From CAZWRN01 sp964636275 (lineage in GTDB: Bacteria > Patescibacteriota > Microgenomatia > Daviesbacterales > UBA10151), in the NCBI GenBank assembly GCA_964636275.1, contig CAZWRN010000002.1:15469-79468 (forward strand): a DNA stretch of 64,000 nt, written 5' to 3'. Shown here piece after piece: positions 58,575-64,000 of this stretch (the stretch's first letter is position 1; each line of letters starts with the position of its first letter). Both the position numbers and the translations under genes were made by a program. Under the pieces are notes generated by a model. It did no database searches. It saw only the letters and a program-made list of their open reading frames with translations, and was not told where the DNA came from.

Positions 58575-58580
58575 ATTATA
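58575..58580 (-). promoter_or_regulatory. Extended -10 promoter of the T-box operon
   Basis: TGA-TATAAT just after the stop of the 58587 gene; predicted start near 58568 at the first leader hairpin. Confidence 0.65.
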
Positions 58581-58586
58581 TCATAC

Positions 58587-58838
58587 TCACTTTATAATTA
58601 ATGCCATCCGAGTAGTTTCAGGGGGCAACACATGCTGTATCGGTTGGTCCTCTACCAGGCCCTGAGCAGCAAACCTTTCTACCGGTGTTTGAATCATACC
58701 CGGTACAGGAGCCAACCTCCTTATATCCACCCTGTTACCTTGTTGTCTTTCAACCTTATATGTACTTGTTTCAGTTATGACTACCATTCCTGGTATCACT
58801 GATACTCGTGGTGTTAATTCTTTTATATTAATAGCCAT
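58587..58838 (-). CDS. Small hypothetical protein, second gene of the attenuator operon
   Basis: An 83-residue beta-rich protein (VIPGMVVITETSTYKVERQ) with a Pro-rich middle, possibly a small barrel domain. No family recognised. It lies 14 bases after the 58853 gene stop, and its start has an AGGAGG-like site (GAAAGGAGGAAAT). The T-box promoter begins right after its stop. Controlled by the 59206-59356 leader. Confidence 0.5.
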   Translation of the reverse strand: MAINIKELTPRVSVIPGMVVITETSTYKVERQQGNRVDIRRLAPVPGMIQTPVERFAAQGLVEDQPIQHVLPPETTRMALIIK

Positions 58839-58852
58839 ATTTCCTCCTTTCT

Positions 58853-59194
58853 TCAGCTTTTTACTAACAGCATTCGCTGTCTGGCACTTACTTTTGCTCC
58901 CTCCACTGGAACTCTGCCAACTTTTATTCCTTTAACTCTTTTCGATAAAGCTTCTGCCCATGTGTGTCTCTGGCCACCTTTATCTAAACTTCCAATTCTA
59001 AAAGCTGTTCCATCACCTAGAACTCTCAAGGGTTGCTTAAACCAAAGCCGTCGGCCAGGTAGTTCAACTGATCCTTTTTTACTGACTTCTCTTGGCGCAA
59101 TATCAATGTATGGCAACCCCCTTTCTGGGTCATATCCATAGCCGGTTTCTTCAGCATATATTTCAGTTTTTGTTTCACAATTTCGGTTTTTCAT
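58853..59194 (-). CDS. Small hypothetical protein, first gene of the attenuator operon
   Basis: A 113-residue basic protein with no family I know. Segments include YGYDPERGLPYIDIAP, LPGRRLWFKQPLRVLGDGTAF and a Lys/Arg-rich C terminus (KRVKGIKVGRVPVEGAKV). No membrane segment. The start has GGAG five to six bases upstream. It follows the leader peptide and terminator of an attenuator with Phe, Trp, Tyr and His codons, which suggests its level follows aromatic or His-tRNA charging. Function unknown. Confidence 0.55.
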   Translation of the reverse strand: MKNRNCETKTEIYAEETGYGYDPERGLPYIDIAPREVSKKGSVELPGRRLWFKQPLRVLGDGTAFRIGSLDKGGQRHTWAEALSKRVKGIKVGRVPVEGAKVSARQRMLLVKS

Positions 59195-59205
59195 ATTTTC
59201 TCCAC

Positions 59206-59322
59206 AAAAAAACCGCCCTTCTTTTGGAATTAGGCGGCTTGTGTGGTTTCTTTTATTAAATGGGCTTTAATTTTTGCCCGTACCACTCACCGCCTCGCTA
59301 CGAGGTTGAATGAGGTGGTACC
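59206..59322 (-). promoter_or_regulatory. trp-type attenuator (1:2, 2:3, 3:4 alternative hairpins)
   Basis: Segment 1 GGTACCACCTCA (59311-59322) pairs with segment 2 TGAGTGGTAC (59280-59289), enclosing CCTCG-TAG-CGAGG. Segment 2 with its flanks (GGCGG 59290-59294, GTGGT 59282-59286, GGGC 59276-59279) pairs with segment 3 (GCCC 59262-59265, ACCAC 59243-59247, CCGCC 59233-59237). Segment 3 CCGCC also pairs with GGCGG (59213-59217) followed by seven T (59206-59212), the terminator. Confidence 0.82.
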
Positions 59323-59356
59323 AATTAAATTGTTTAAAAAGATTTAACATTTTCAT
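59267..59356 (-). CDS. Leaderless 29-residue leader peptide with Phe, Trp, Tyr, His codons
   Basis: The translation begins MKMLNLFKQFNWYHLIQPR and ends SEAVSGTGKN. Codons F7, F10, W12, Y13 and H14 are close together; W12-Y13-H14 are exactly segment 1 of the attenuator, so a ribosome stalled there frees segment 2 to form the antiterminator. The stop codon places a finishing ribosome over segment 2, which favours the terminator. A TAAACT -10 lies six bases before the ATG, so translation is leaderless. Confidence 0.72.
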   Translation of the reverse strand: MKMLNLFKQFNWYHLIQPRSEAVSGTGKN

Positions 59357-59362
59357 TAAACT

Positions 59363-59391
59363 AGTTTACTCCTAGCCTTGATTTTGGTCAA
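59363..59391 (-). promoter_or_regulatory. Promoter of the leader peptide and attenuator
   Basis: TTGACC (59386-59391), 17-base spacer, TAAACT (59363-59368), six bases (AGTTTA), ATG at 59356. Confidence 0.78.
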
Positions 59392-59403
59392 GTATGAATA
59401 CTC

Positions 59404-59841
59404 TTATATACCAGTTACAAGGCCATCAGATCGGTCAGTTACTTTTTTTTCTTGATTGTTTGCATTGATTTTAATTTGAGGATTAGATAATAAATCTGTA
59501 CCTCCAACATATTGAGAATTATCAGGCAATTTTGTATCTACCGGTTTTATAGTTATTTGCGCTAATTCCTGAATTGTCGGATCAGTTTCATTTAATCCTA
59601 GTTGCTGCGCTAGCTTACCTGCATCAAACTGGATTTGTACGGCAACTCTGAAACTGGTATCTGGACCCAGCCTGCCTGAAATTTGAGCCTGAGCGTGAGC
59701 ACTGATTCGTTCAGATCCTTTGTCCTCGACTTGATTTTTATCCGGTTGAGCTGGGTTTTTTTCAACAGTCCTTTTTCTTAACCCAAATAATTTTCGAATA
59801 AATCGGACATCGGCTGGTAATTCTTTTTGATTTCTTGGCAT
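59404..59841 (-). CDS. Hypothetical soluble protein
   Basis: A 145-residue protein with a basic N terminus (MPRNQKELPADVRFIRKLF), a charged middle and a beta-rich second half (TSFRVAVQIQFDAGKLAQQL, LAQITIKPVDTKL). No family recognised. Start 59841 is preferred over an in-frame ATG 39 bases upstream because a TATAAT lies ten bases before 59841. It ends just before the attenuator promoter. Confidence 0.5.
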   Translation of the reverse strand: MPRNQKELPADVRFIRKLFGLRKRTVEKNPAQPDKNQVEDKGSERISAHAQAQISGRLGPDTSFRVAVQIQFDAGKLAQQLGLNETDPTIQELAQITIKPVDTKLPDNSQYVGGTDLLSNPQIKINANNQEKKVTDRSDGLVTGI

Positions 59842-59891
59842 ATGGCTATATATTATACTTCTAAAATGCAAATTTATCAACTATAGGATAA

Positions 59892-59947
59892 TTATTTAGG
59901 AAGATTTATAAAATGCGAGGCTAATCCTGGTGATCGGGCGATTATAA
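59892..59947 (-). pseudogene. Displaced 3' end of the citryl-CoA-lyase-like gene
   Basis: Minus strand encodes IIARSPGLASHFINLPK then stop. It matches the C terminus of the gene at 60018 (IIARSPGLCAHFINSRQI); 26 bases (59922-59947 and 60051-60076) are identical. A leftover original or a duplicated gene end separated by the hairpin repeat array. Confidence 0.7.
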
Positions 59948-60015
59948 GCAGAGCTTGAAATAATATTATAAGCAGAGCTTGAAATAATATTATAAGCAGA
60001 GCTTGAAATCGCCCT
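59934..60015. repeat. Three 24-base tandem hairpin repeats within a GGGCGATT/AATCGCCC inverted repeat
   Basis: Units ATTATAAGCAGAGCTTGAAA-TAAT at 59941-59964 and 59965-59988 and a third at 59989-60010. Each holds the palindrome AAGC-AGA-GCTT. The array is flanked by GGGCGATT (left) and AATCGCCC (right). Confidence 0.85.
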
Positions 60016-60017
60016 CA

Positions 60018-60701
60018 TTATATTTGCCTGGAATTAATGAAGTGAGCACATAATCCTGGTGATCGGGCGATTATAAATATCGCAATTCCTAGCTCTGGAG
60101 CCAGGCCAAACCCACAAAAAACTGCGGCAATAGCGCCATCAATATTGACTGGCAAACTTTTTCCAGATTGTCTTTCCATTTCATCTCGAAGCTCATTGAC
60201 TATTTCAACATATTCAACACCAACTCCTTCTTCAACTGCTGTTTTCATAATCAACTGAGCCCGTGGATCAAGATCCTTATATACCCGATGACCCAATCCA
60301 GGCAACTTCTCCCCTGCTTCTAACTTTTCAGCTATAACTTCCTTGACACTTGACTCTTGCGACTTGATTCTATAGATAATTTCCATCAGCGGCCCGCCTG
60401 CTCCACCGTGTCTATCACCAATCTGCGCCATACCTGCACCAACAGATTCACCCATGGTTTTTCCTGCTTTAGCTGCAGCAATGGTAGCAACAGCTGAAGG
60501 TGAATTGGGGCCATGATCAATGGAGAGATTGAGGATTAAATCCAGCAATTTAGCCTCGCAAGGCGTGGCCTTGCGAGCGGTCAGCATCTCAAAAATCATC
60601 TCCGAAAAAGTGTGTTTTCCCGCATATTCTAAAAGATCAGCCTCACCAAAGAGAGCTGGTTTTGTTTCATCGTTATCAATGTGTGTAATTGTTTTAGCCA
60701 T
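60018..60701 (-). CDS. Citryl-CoA lyase / ATP-citrate lyase C-terminal domain protein
   Basis: A 227-residue protein equal to the citrate-synthase-like small unit of ATP-citrate lyase, which cleaves citryl-CoA to acetyl-CoA and oxaloacetate. Catalytic residues are visible: DHGPNSPSAV (His), LPGLGHRVYKD (His) and PVNIDGAIAAV (Asp). It is much shorter than a full citrate synthase. It lies one gene from the SucD-like and SucC-like genes, which together would make citryl-CoA synthetase. The 3' end is altered by a nearby duplication, so its last nine residues differ from the displaced copy. Confidence 0.85.
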   Translation of the reverse strand: MAKTITHIDNDETKPALFGEADLLEYAGKHTFSEMIFEMLTARKATPCEAKLLDLILNLSIDHGPNSPSAVATIAAAKAGKTMGESVGAGMAQIGDRHGGAGGPLMEIIYRIKSQESSVKEVIAEKLEAGEKLPGLGHRVYKDLDPRAQLIMKTAVEEGVGVEYVEIVNELRDEMERQSGKSLPVNIDGAIAAVFCGFGLAPELGIAIFIIARSPGLCAHFINSRQI

Positions 60702-60962
60702 CTATTTTTTCTTTCTAAATAACAACAATCCTAATAGTAGCAGCGGTATGCCAAAGATTCCGGCAAGTATCCATGGTGTTGATATTGGCCAGGTATTAAC
60801 TCCTGTTTTAGAAGCTCTTAGTCCGGCTAATAATTCAGATAACCCAAAAATCATATACAGGACAAACCCTACCAATGCCAGACAAGGTAAAGCTACCAAA
60901 GTTACCAAAACATTCATTAACAACTTATCGTTCCCAGGATCAGTTTGCTTTTCTTTTATCAT
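60702..60962 (-). CDS. Small two-helix membrane protein
   Basis: An 86-residue protein with two membrane helices (LVTLVALPCLALVGFVLYMIF and WILAGIFGIPLLLLGLLLF) and a basic tail RKKK. No known family. Its stop abuts the lyase start with no gap, so it is in the citrate operon; whether it tethers the enzyme complex to the membrane is unknown. Confidence 0.6.
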   Translation of the reverse strand: MIKEKQTDPGNDKLLMNVLVTLVALPCLALVGFVLYMIFGLSELLAGLRASKTGVNTWPISTPWILAGIFGIPLLLLGLLLFRKKK

Positions 60963-60984
60963 TTTTGTCTTCTAAACCAATCAT

Positions 60985-61011
60985 AGATCCTGAAACAAGT
61001 TCAGGATGACA
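60985..61011. repeat. Dispersed palindromic repeat between the SucD-like and membrane genes
   Basis: AGATCCTGAAACAAGTTCAG followed by GATGACA, a short copy of the family found at 55185-55216 and 58249-58300. Confidence 0.7.
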
Positions 61012-61020
61012 AGGTGATGG

Positions 61021-61917
61021 TTATTTTATAGCCGACTTTATAAGCCCAGCTATTTCATCAAAATTTTCTGCCACTAACACTCCGCACTCTTTCAAAAACT
61101 TTCGCTTAAAGTCCGGTCGGCCTCTTTCTCCTTCAATTATGGCACCGGCGTGGCCAAATTGCACCTCACTAGGCAGACTCATGGTAAAGTCTCCACCGAT
61201 AAAGGCGACAACTGGTTTTTTGATCTTACCTGCTTTCACCAGCTCTCCCACCCGTTGTTCATAAGTGCCCCCTAGCTCACCAAAAAAAACTGAAGCTTGA
61301 GTGTTGTCGTCTTTTTCAACCGCTAAGATGAAGTCAGCAAAATCAGTCCCAGCAATAATATCCCCGCCAATCCCGACTGCCCAAGATACACCTAAACCAT
61401 TATTTTTTAAATGTAAACCTAGTTCTGAAGTCATCGAGCCAGATTTGGATACCACTGCAATATGTCCAGGTACAAATACTCTATCAGGAGTGGCTCCGCC
61501 AATGGAGGCGATTTTTAGTTTTCTGGAAGGAGAGATCAGTCCCACAGCGCTTGGACCAACCAAAGAAACATCGTTTGCTTTGGCTAATGCATAAATATAA
61601 GCAGAATCAGCAGCCGGAACTTTTTCAGTAAAGATCAGAATAAATTTAATCCCGGACTCAATTGCTTCAACCACAGCGGCTTTGACAAACAAAGGAGGAA
61701 CGTAAATTACCGATCCATCAACTTTTCCTACTGCTTCCTGAGCTTCTTTAACAGAGTTATAAATCGGCACTCCCAACACTTCCTGCCCTCCTTTGCCGGG
61801 TGTCACGCCAGCCACAATTTGAGTGCCATAGTCGAGCATGGTTGGCAAACCTTTGGATCCCTCAGATCCAGTGATCCCCTGACCTATTAGTTTTGCTCCT
61901 TCATCTAGTAATAACAT
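61021..61917 (-). CDS. Succinyl/citryl-CoA synthetase alpha-like subunit
   Basis: A 298-residue CoA-binding ligase subunit of the SucD type. It has an N-terminal CoA-binding Rossmann domain (GQGITGSEGSKG), VIYVPPLFVKAA, GPSAVGLISP and the phospho-His loop VQFGHAGAIIEG. Normal SucD length. The partner SucC-like gene is 60 bases upstream and a citryl-CoA-lyase-like gene is downstream, so I favour citrate rather than succinate as substrate; the sequence alone does not decide. It would bind CoA and pass phosphate from the beta subunit. Confidence 0.88.
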   Translation of the reverse strand: MLLLDEGAKLIGQGITGSEGSKGLPTMLDYGTQIVAGVTPGKGGQEVLGVPIYNSVKEAQEAVGKVDGSVIYVPPLFVKAAVVEAIESGIKFILIFTEKVPAADSAYIYALAKANDVSLVGPSAVGLISPSRKLKIASIGGATPDRVFVPGHIAVVSKSGSMTSELGLHLKNNGLGVSWAVGIGGDIIAGTDFADFILAVEKDDNTQASVFFGELGGTYEQRVGELVKAGKIKKPVVAFIGGDFTMSLPSEVQFGHAGAIIEGERGRPDFKRKFLKECGVLVAENFDEIAGLIKSAIK

Positions 61918-61977
61918 ATTTTTAGTGTCTTAGTGACAAGAGTCCAGAGTCAAGGAGTTATTCTAGGATTTATTTTC

Positions 61978-63195
61978 CTAGACTCTTGACTCTTGCGACT
62001 TGCCACTTCTTTCAGCATACTCCTTCGCTAATCTTGCCATTATTTCAGCAGACTGGCTGATCGATGTCTCTTCGCCATATAAATGCAGATCAAAATCTTT
62101 GACTTGGCGCAGCATTTCGAAAGCTTCTTTATCCCTCGGCCCGCCTCTTCTGATCACAATCGGGAAATTGAACTTAATATTAAGTTCAGTCTGAGCTTGC
62201 CGAAGACCTTCCACTATTCCACTTAAAGTTTCATAGACATCAGTAAAATTTGCTACCGCGCCGACTATCCACAAGCCATGTAAATCTGGTTTGGAAAGAA
62301 CTACTTTGGTCAGTTTTTGAACTTTTTCTTTGGAAGGATTGCCTGAATACTCGGTGTAATTGGCTGGTTTGCCGCCATTTTTTATTAGAGCGTCCATGGC
62401 TGTCAGTGAAGCACCTCCACCAGATGACATCACAGCGATATCACCGTCTATATCAAAAAAAGCCGAGCCAGCGACTCCTTTGTAATCCCCTTCATCGATC
62501 TTTTTGGCTTCGATTTCCCTTTTAGTTGGTGTGTGTCCTGGTGCACTGCGGGGGGTGAATTTCCATTCAGGATGGCGGCCTTGGGCTGAATCATCCAGCT
62601 TGATCTTGGCATCCAAAGCCATAAATTGGCCGTCTTTGGTTTTAACCAAAGGATTTATCTCCAGCAGAGTGGCATCAATTTCAAAAAATAAGTTGACAAG
62701 TTTACTTACTAAATCTTCAGGTAAACTCAGTTTGTCATTCTGAAGCGAAGCTGAAGAATCTCTCAACTTGTTTGAGGATAGGACAGTTTGAGATAGAGGA
62801 TCAATCGGATAAATCTGAACTCCACGATCTTCAATGCCCGTACCTCCTGACTGAGAAAAGGAAATAATTGGGGCGCGCAGATCGGTGTCATAAGAAATTG
62901 CCAAGTAATACTCCAAGTCGATTGGTATTTTTTCCTCCACTAATATTTTTTCAACTTTTTCATTATTAATTTCTGCCCCAAACAATTTTTGTATCTTATT
63001 TTTTGTCTCTTGATCATCTTCACTAAATAAAATCCCTCCAGCGTCTTTCCTTTTACCGGATAGTACCTGAGCTTTTAAAACAACTGGATATTGGAGACCA
63101 ACTTGGTCTGAGGGGCTACTAAGAAGCTGTGAAGTAGGCACTGGAATATTAGACCGGTGTAATATTTTTTTACCTTCGTATTCGTAAAGAATCAT
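61978..63195 (-). CDS. Succinyl/citryl-CoA synthetase beta-like ATP-grasp subunit with repeat insertions
   Basis: A 405-residue ATP-grasp subunit of the SucC/ATP-citrate-lyase type. N-terminal YEYEGKKILHRSNIPVPTS, VVLKAQVLSGKRKDAGGI (ATP-binding Lys), LEINPLVKT (metal Glu-Asn) and SSGGGASLTAMDALIKNGG are conserved. Two stretches look inserted: LSSNKLRDSSASLQNDK, the translation of a dispersed repeat (62733-62777), and VEGLRQAQTELNI (62182-62214), typical of another such repeat. Forms the synthetase pair with the downstream SucD-like gene. Confidence 0.87.
   Translation of the reverse strand: MILYEYEGKKILHRSNIPVPTSQLLSSPSDQVGLQYPVVLKAQVLSGKRKDAGGILFSEDDQETKNKIQKLFGAEINNEKVEKILVEEKIPIDLEYYLAISYDTDLRAPIISFSQSGGTGIEDRGVQIYPIDPLSQTVLSSNKLRDSSASLQNDKLSLPEDLVSKLVNLFFEIDATLLEINPLVKTKDGQFMALDAKIKLDDSAQGRHPEWKFTPRSAPGHTPTKREIEAKKIDEGDYKGVAGSAFFDIDGDIAVMSSGGGASLTAMDALIKNGGKPANYTEYSGNPSKEKVQKLTKVVLSKPDLHGLWIVGAVANFTDVYETLSGIVEGLRQAQTELNIKFNFPIVIRRGGPRDKEAFEMLRQVKDFDLHLYGEETSISQSAEIMARLAKEYAERSGKSQESRV
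62182..62214. repeat. Second dispersed repeat within the ATP-grasp gene
   Basis: AAGTTCAGTCTGAGCTTGCC followed by GAAGACCTTCCAC; encodes VEGLRQAQTEL in frame. Confidence 0.5.
62733..62777. repeat. Dispersed repeat (TGTCATTCTGA... family) within the ATP-grasp gene
   Basis: TGTCATTCTGAAGCGAAGCT then GAAGAATCTC and a CAACTTGTTTGAG tail; close copy of 54879-54923. Encodes LRDSSASLQND in frame. Confidence 0.7.
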
Positions 63196-63276
63196 AAATT
63201 AGTTGAATAGTTGATTGGTGAATTGGTTGATTAGGATGTCTTTCCTACTTAACTAATCTCTGATTCACTAATCAAC
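63196..63276. repeat. Degenerate 7-8-base repeats between the ATP-grasp gene and the NUDIX gene
   Basis: Units such as AGTTGAATAGTTGATTGGTG and AATTGGTTGATTAGG, followed by an inverse-like CTAATCTCTGATTCACTAATC. Contains no gene; related to heptamer repeats at 22699 and 54535. Confidence 0.55.
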
Positions 63277-63825
63277 TCAGATCTTTCCCATCAGCATCGC
63301 AGCTTTTGTAATAGCTGTAATGCACTGGGAATCATTGATCTGGCTAAATTTGATCATATCAAAAGCTTCATCAAAAGTGACATATTTGACCTCTACAATC
63401 CCCTCTTCTTCATGACCAGTTGGCTCACTGAATTTTAAATCTCGAGCTATATATATCACCATCTGCTCGCTGGAGATCCCATTAAAAGCAAAAGCCCGGC
63501 CAACTTCAGACCATTCTCGGGCAGTAATTCCCGTCTCTTCCAGAAGCTCTCTTTTCGCATCATCCAGGGGGTCACGGCTATCTTTCTCTCTGCCGCCTGA
63601 GGGAACTTCCATTGAATATTCGCCTGTTGGATACCGAAATTGGCCAATCAGAGGAAATTTGCCTTCATCATTGATGGCCAATATAAATACTGAACCAGGT
63701 GTCTCCAAGACATCATAAGTCCCGGCATCGCCATTGGGACGGATGATTTCATCGCGACGAATCTGATAATAAGGATTTTCAAAGACTGTTTTTGAAGAGA
63801 GTTTTTTCCAAGAATTTTTTCTCAT
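63277..63825 (-). CDS. NUDIX hydrolase, ADP-ribose pyrophosphatase-like
   Basis: A 182-residue NUDIX enzyme with an N-terminal beta module (FENPYYQIRRDEIIRPNG) and a full NUDIX box starting at VPSGGREKDSRDPLDDA and continuing KRELLEETGI. The array of strands (GRAFAFNGISSEQMVIYIA) is typical of ADP-ribose or sugar-nucleotide diphosphatases. Substrate uncertain. Third NUDIX-fold protein in the window with an intact or near-intact box, in addition to Idi. Separated from the citrate operon by a repeat gap. Confidence 0.88.
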   Translation of the reverse strand: MRKNSWKKLSSKTVFENPYYQIRRDEIIRPNGDAGTYDVLETPGSVFILAINDEGKFPLIGQFRYPTGEYSMEVPSGGREKDSRDPLDDAKRELLEETGITAREWSEVGRAFAFNGISSEQMVIYIARDLKFSEPTGHEEEGIVEVKYVTFDEAFDMIKFSQINDSQCITAITKAAMLMGKI

Positions 63826-63928
63826 TATTTTTGATTTTTTCTAAATTGCGAAGCAATTTAAAGAGGAGTAGCCGATGTAAGTCGGAGCAAATCTGAATTT
63901 GCGGAGACTGAAATCGTGCTACGACGAG

Positions 63929-64000
63929 TAGCAGGGATGGGATTTGAACCCATGACCGCAGCGTTATGAGTGCTGTGCTCTACCACTGAGCTACCCTGCC
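63929..64000 (-). tRNA. tRNA with CAU anticodon (elongator Met or Ile2)
   Basis: Minus strand folds as a tRNA: acceptor GGCAGGG / CCCTGCT, D arm GCTC...GAGC, anticodon loop CTCATAA (CAT), T arm ATGGG-TTCAAAT-CCCAT, discriminator A. No CCA is encoded. The initiator features are absent, so it is elongator tRNA-Met or the CAU tRNA-Ile that is modified to lysidine; sequence alone does not decide. The anticodon stem has one A-C mismatch. The 5' end coincides with the window edge. Confidence 0.85.

Noticed and set aside
59311..59325. GAGGTGGTACC on the plus strand, similar to a T-box motif
   Set aside because: No downstream plus-strand gene or terminator follows; it is the complement of segment 1 of the minus-strand attenuator.
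59934..60015. Three regularly spaced identical units that could look like a small CRISPR array
   Set aside because: The units are directly adjacent with no unique spacers, and no cas genes are nearby; they are tandem hairpin repeats.

Overview
The window is an AT-rich, gene-dense bacterial chromosome segment with UGA used as a stop. Gene content suggests a Candidate Phyla Radiation (Patescibacteria, most like Microgenomates) genome: secreted proteins with Pro/Ser linkers, a dockerin protein, many small orphan proteins, a reduced DNA polymerase I and very short intergenic gaps. The lineage call is inference from gene content. I saw no rRNA, CRISPR array or insertion sequence. One tRNA (CAU anticodon) lies at the right edge.

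Layout: 1-6.3 kb holds surface and secreted proteins, including an S74-type chaperone-tailed protein and a dockerin protein. 6.3-13.7 kb is an isoprenoid island (uppS, a UPF0047 gene, a polyprenyl synthase, an ECF sigma factor, an isopentenyl phosphate kinase, ispG, idi, ispH). 13.7-25.9 kb holds HAD and NUDIX housekeeping genes, a HAD-kinase fusion, pth, endonuclease Q, TatD and an ATP-dependent DNA ligase. 26-29.7 kb is a signalling region: a GGDEF protein, an orphan histidine-kinase dimerisation domain, and a Crp/Fnr regulator with a perfect TGTGA-N6-TCACA site. 29.7-45.4 kb has Fic, DedA, RecF, Fpg, glycosyltransferases, a DHH phosphoesterase, a frameshifted glycosidase and polA. 45.5-63.8 kb holds a methyltransferase, an ABC exporter, ftsH, a signal peptidase-CAP fusion, a T-box-led trpS operon and a split ATP-citrate-lyase-like operon.

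Two features stand out. First, more than 20 genes have an extended -10 promoter ending 6-9 bases before the start codon (for example TGnTATAAT-N6-ATG), so leaderless transcription appears to be the rule here. Second, the window holds several amino-acid-sensing RNA leaders. A leaderless 38-codon peptide with a Cys-Cys-Cys run overlaps a complete antiterminator/terminator switch ahead of a methyltransferase. A leaderless 29-codon peptide with Phe, Trp, Tyr and His codons has the textbook 1:2 / 2:3 / 3:4 attenuator arrangement ahead of two unknown small proteins. A T-box leader precedes an operon of an unknown 425-residue protein, an Asp/Glu racemase and trpS. Together they suggest an attenuation-based regulatory network that uses leaderless uORFs.

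Small palindromic repeats recur between genes, inside two protein genes and inside the T-box terminator loop. A short hairpin-repeat array has remodelled the 3' end of the citryl-CoA-lyase-like gene.
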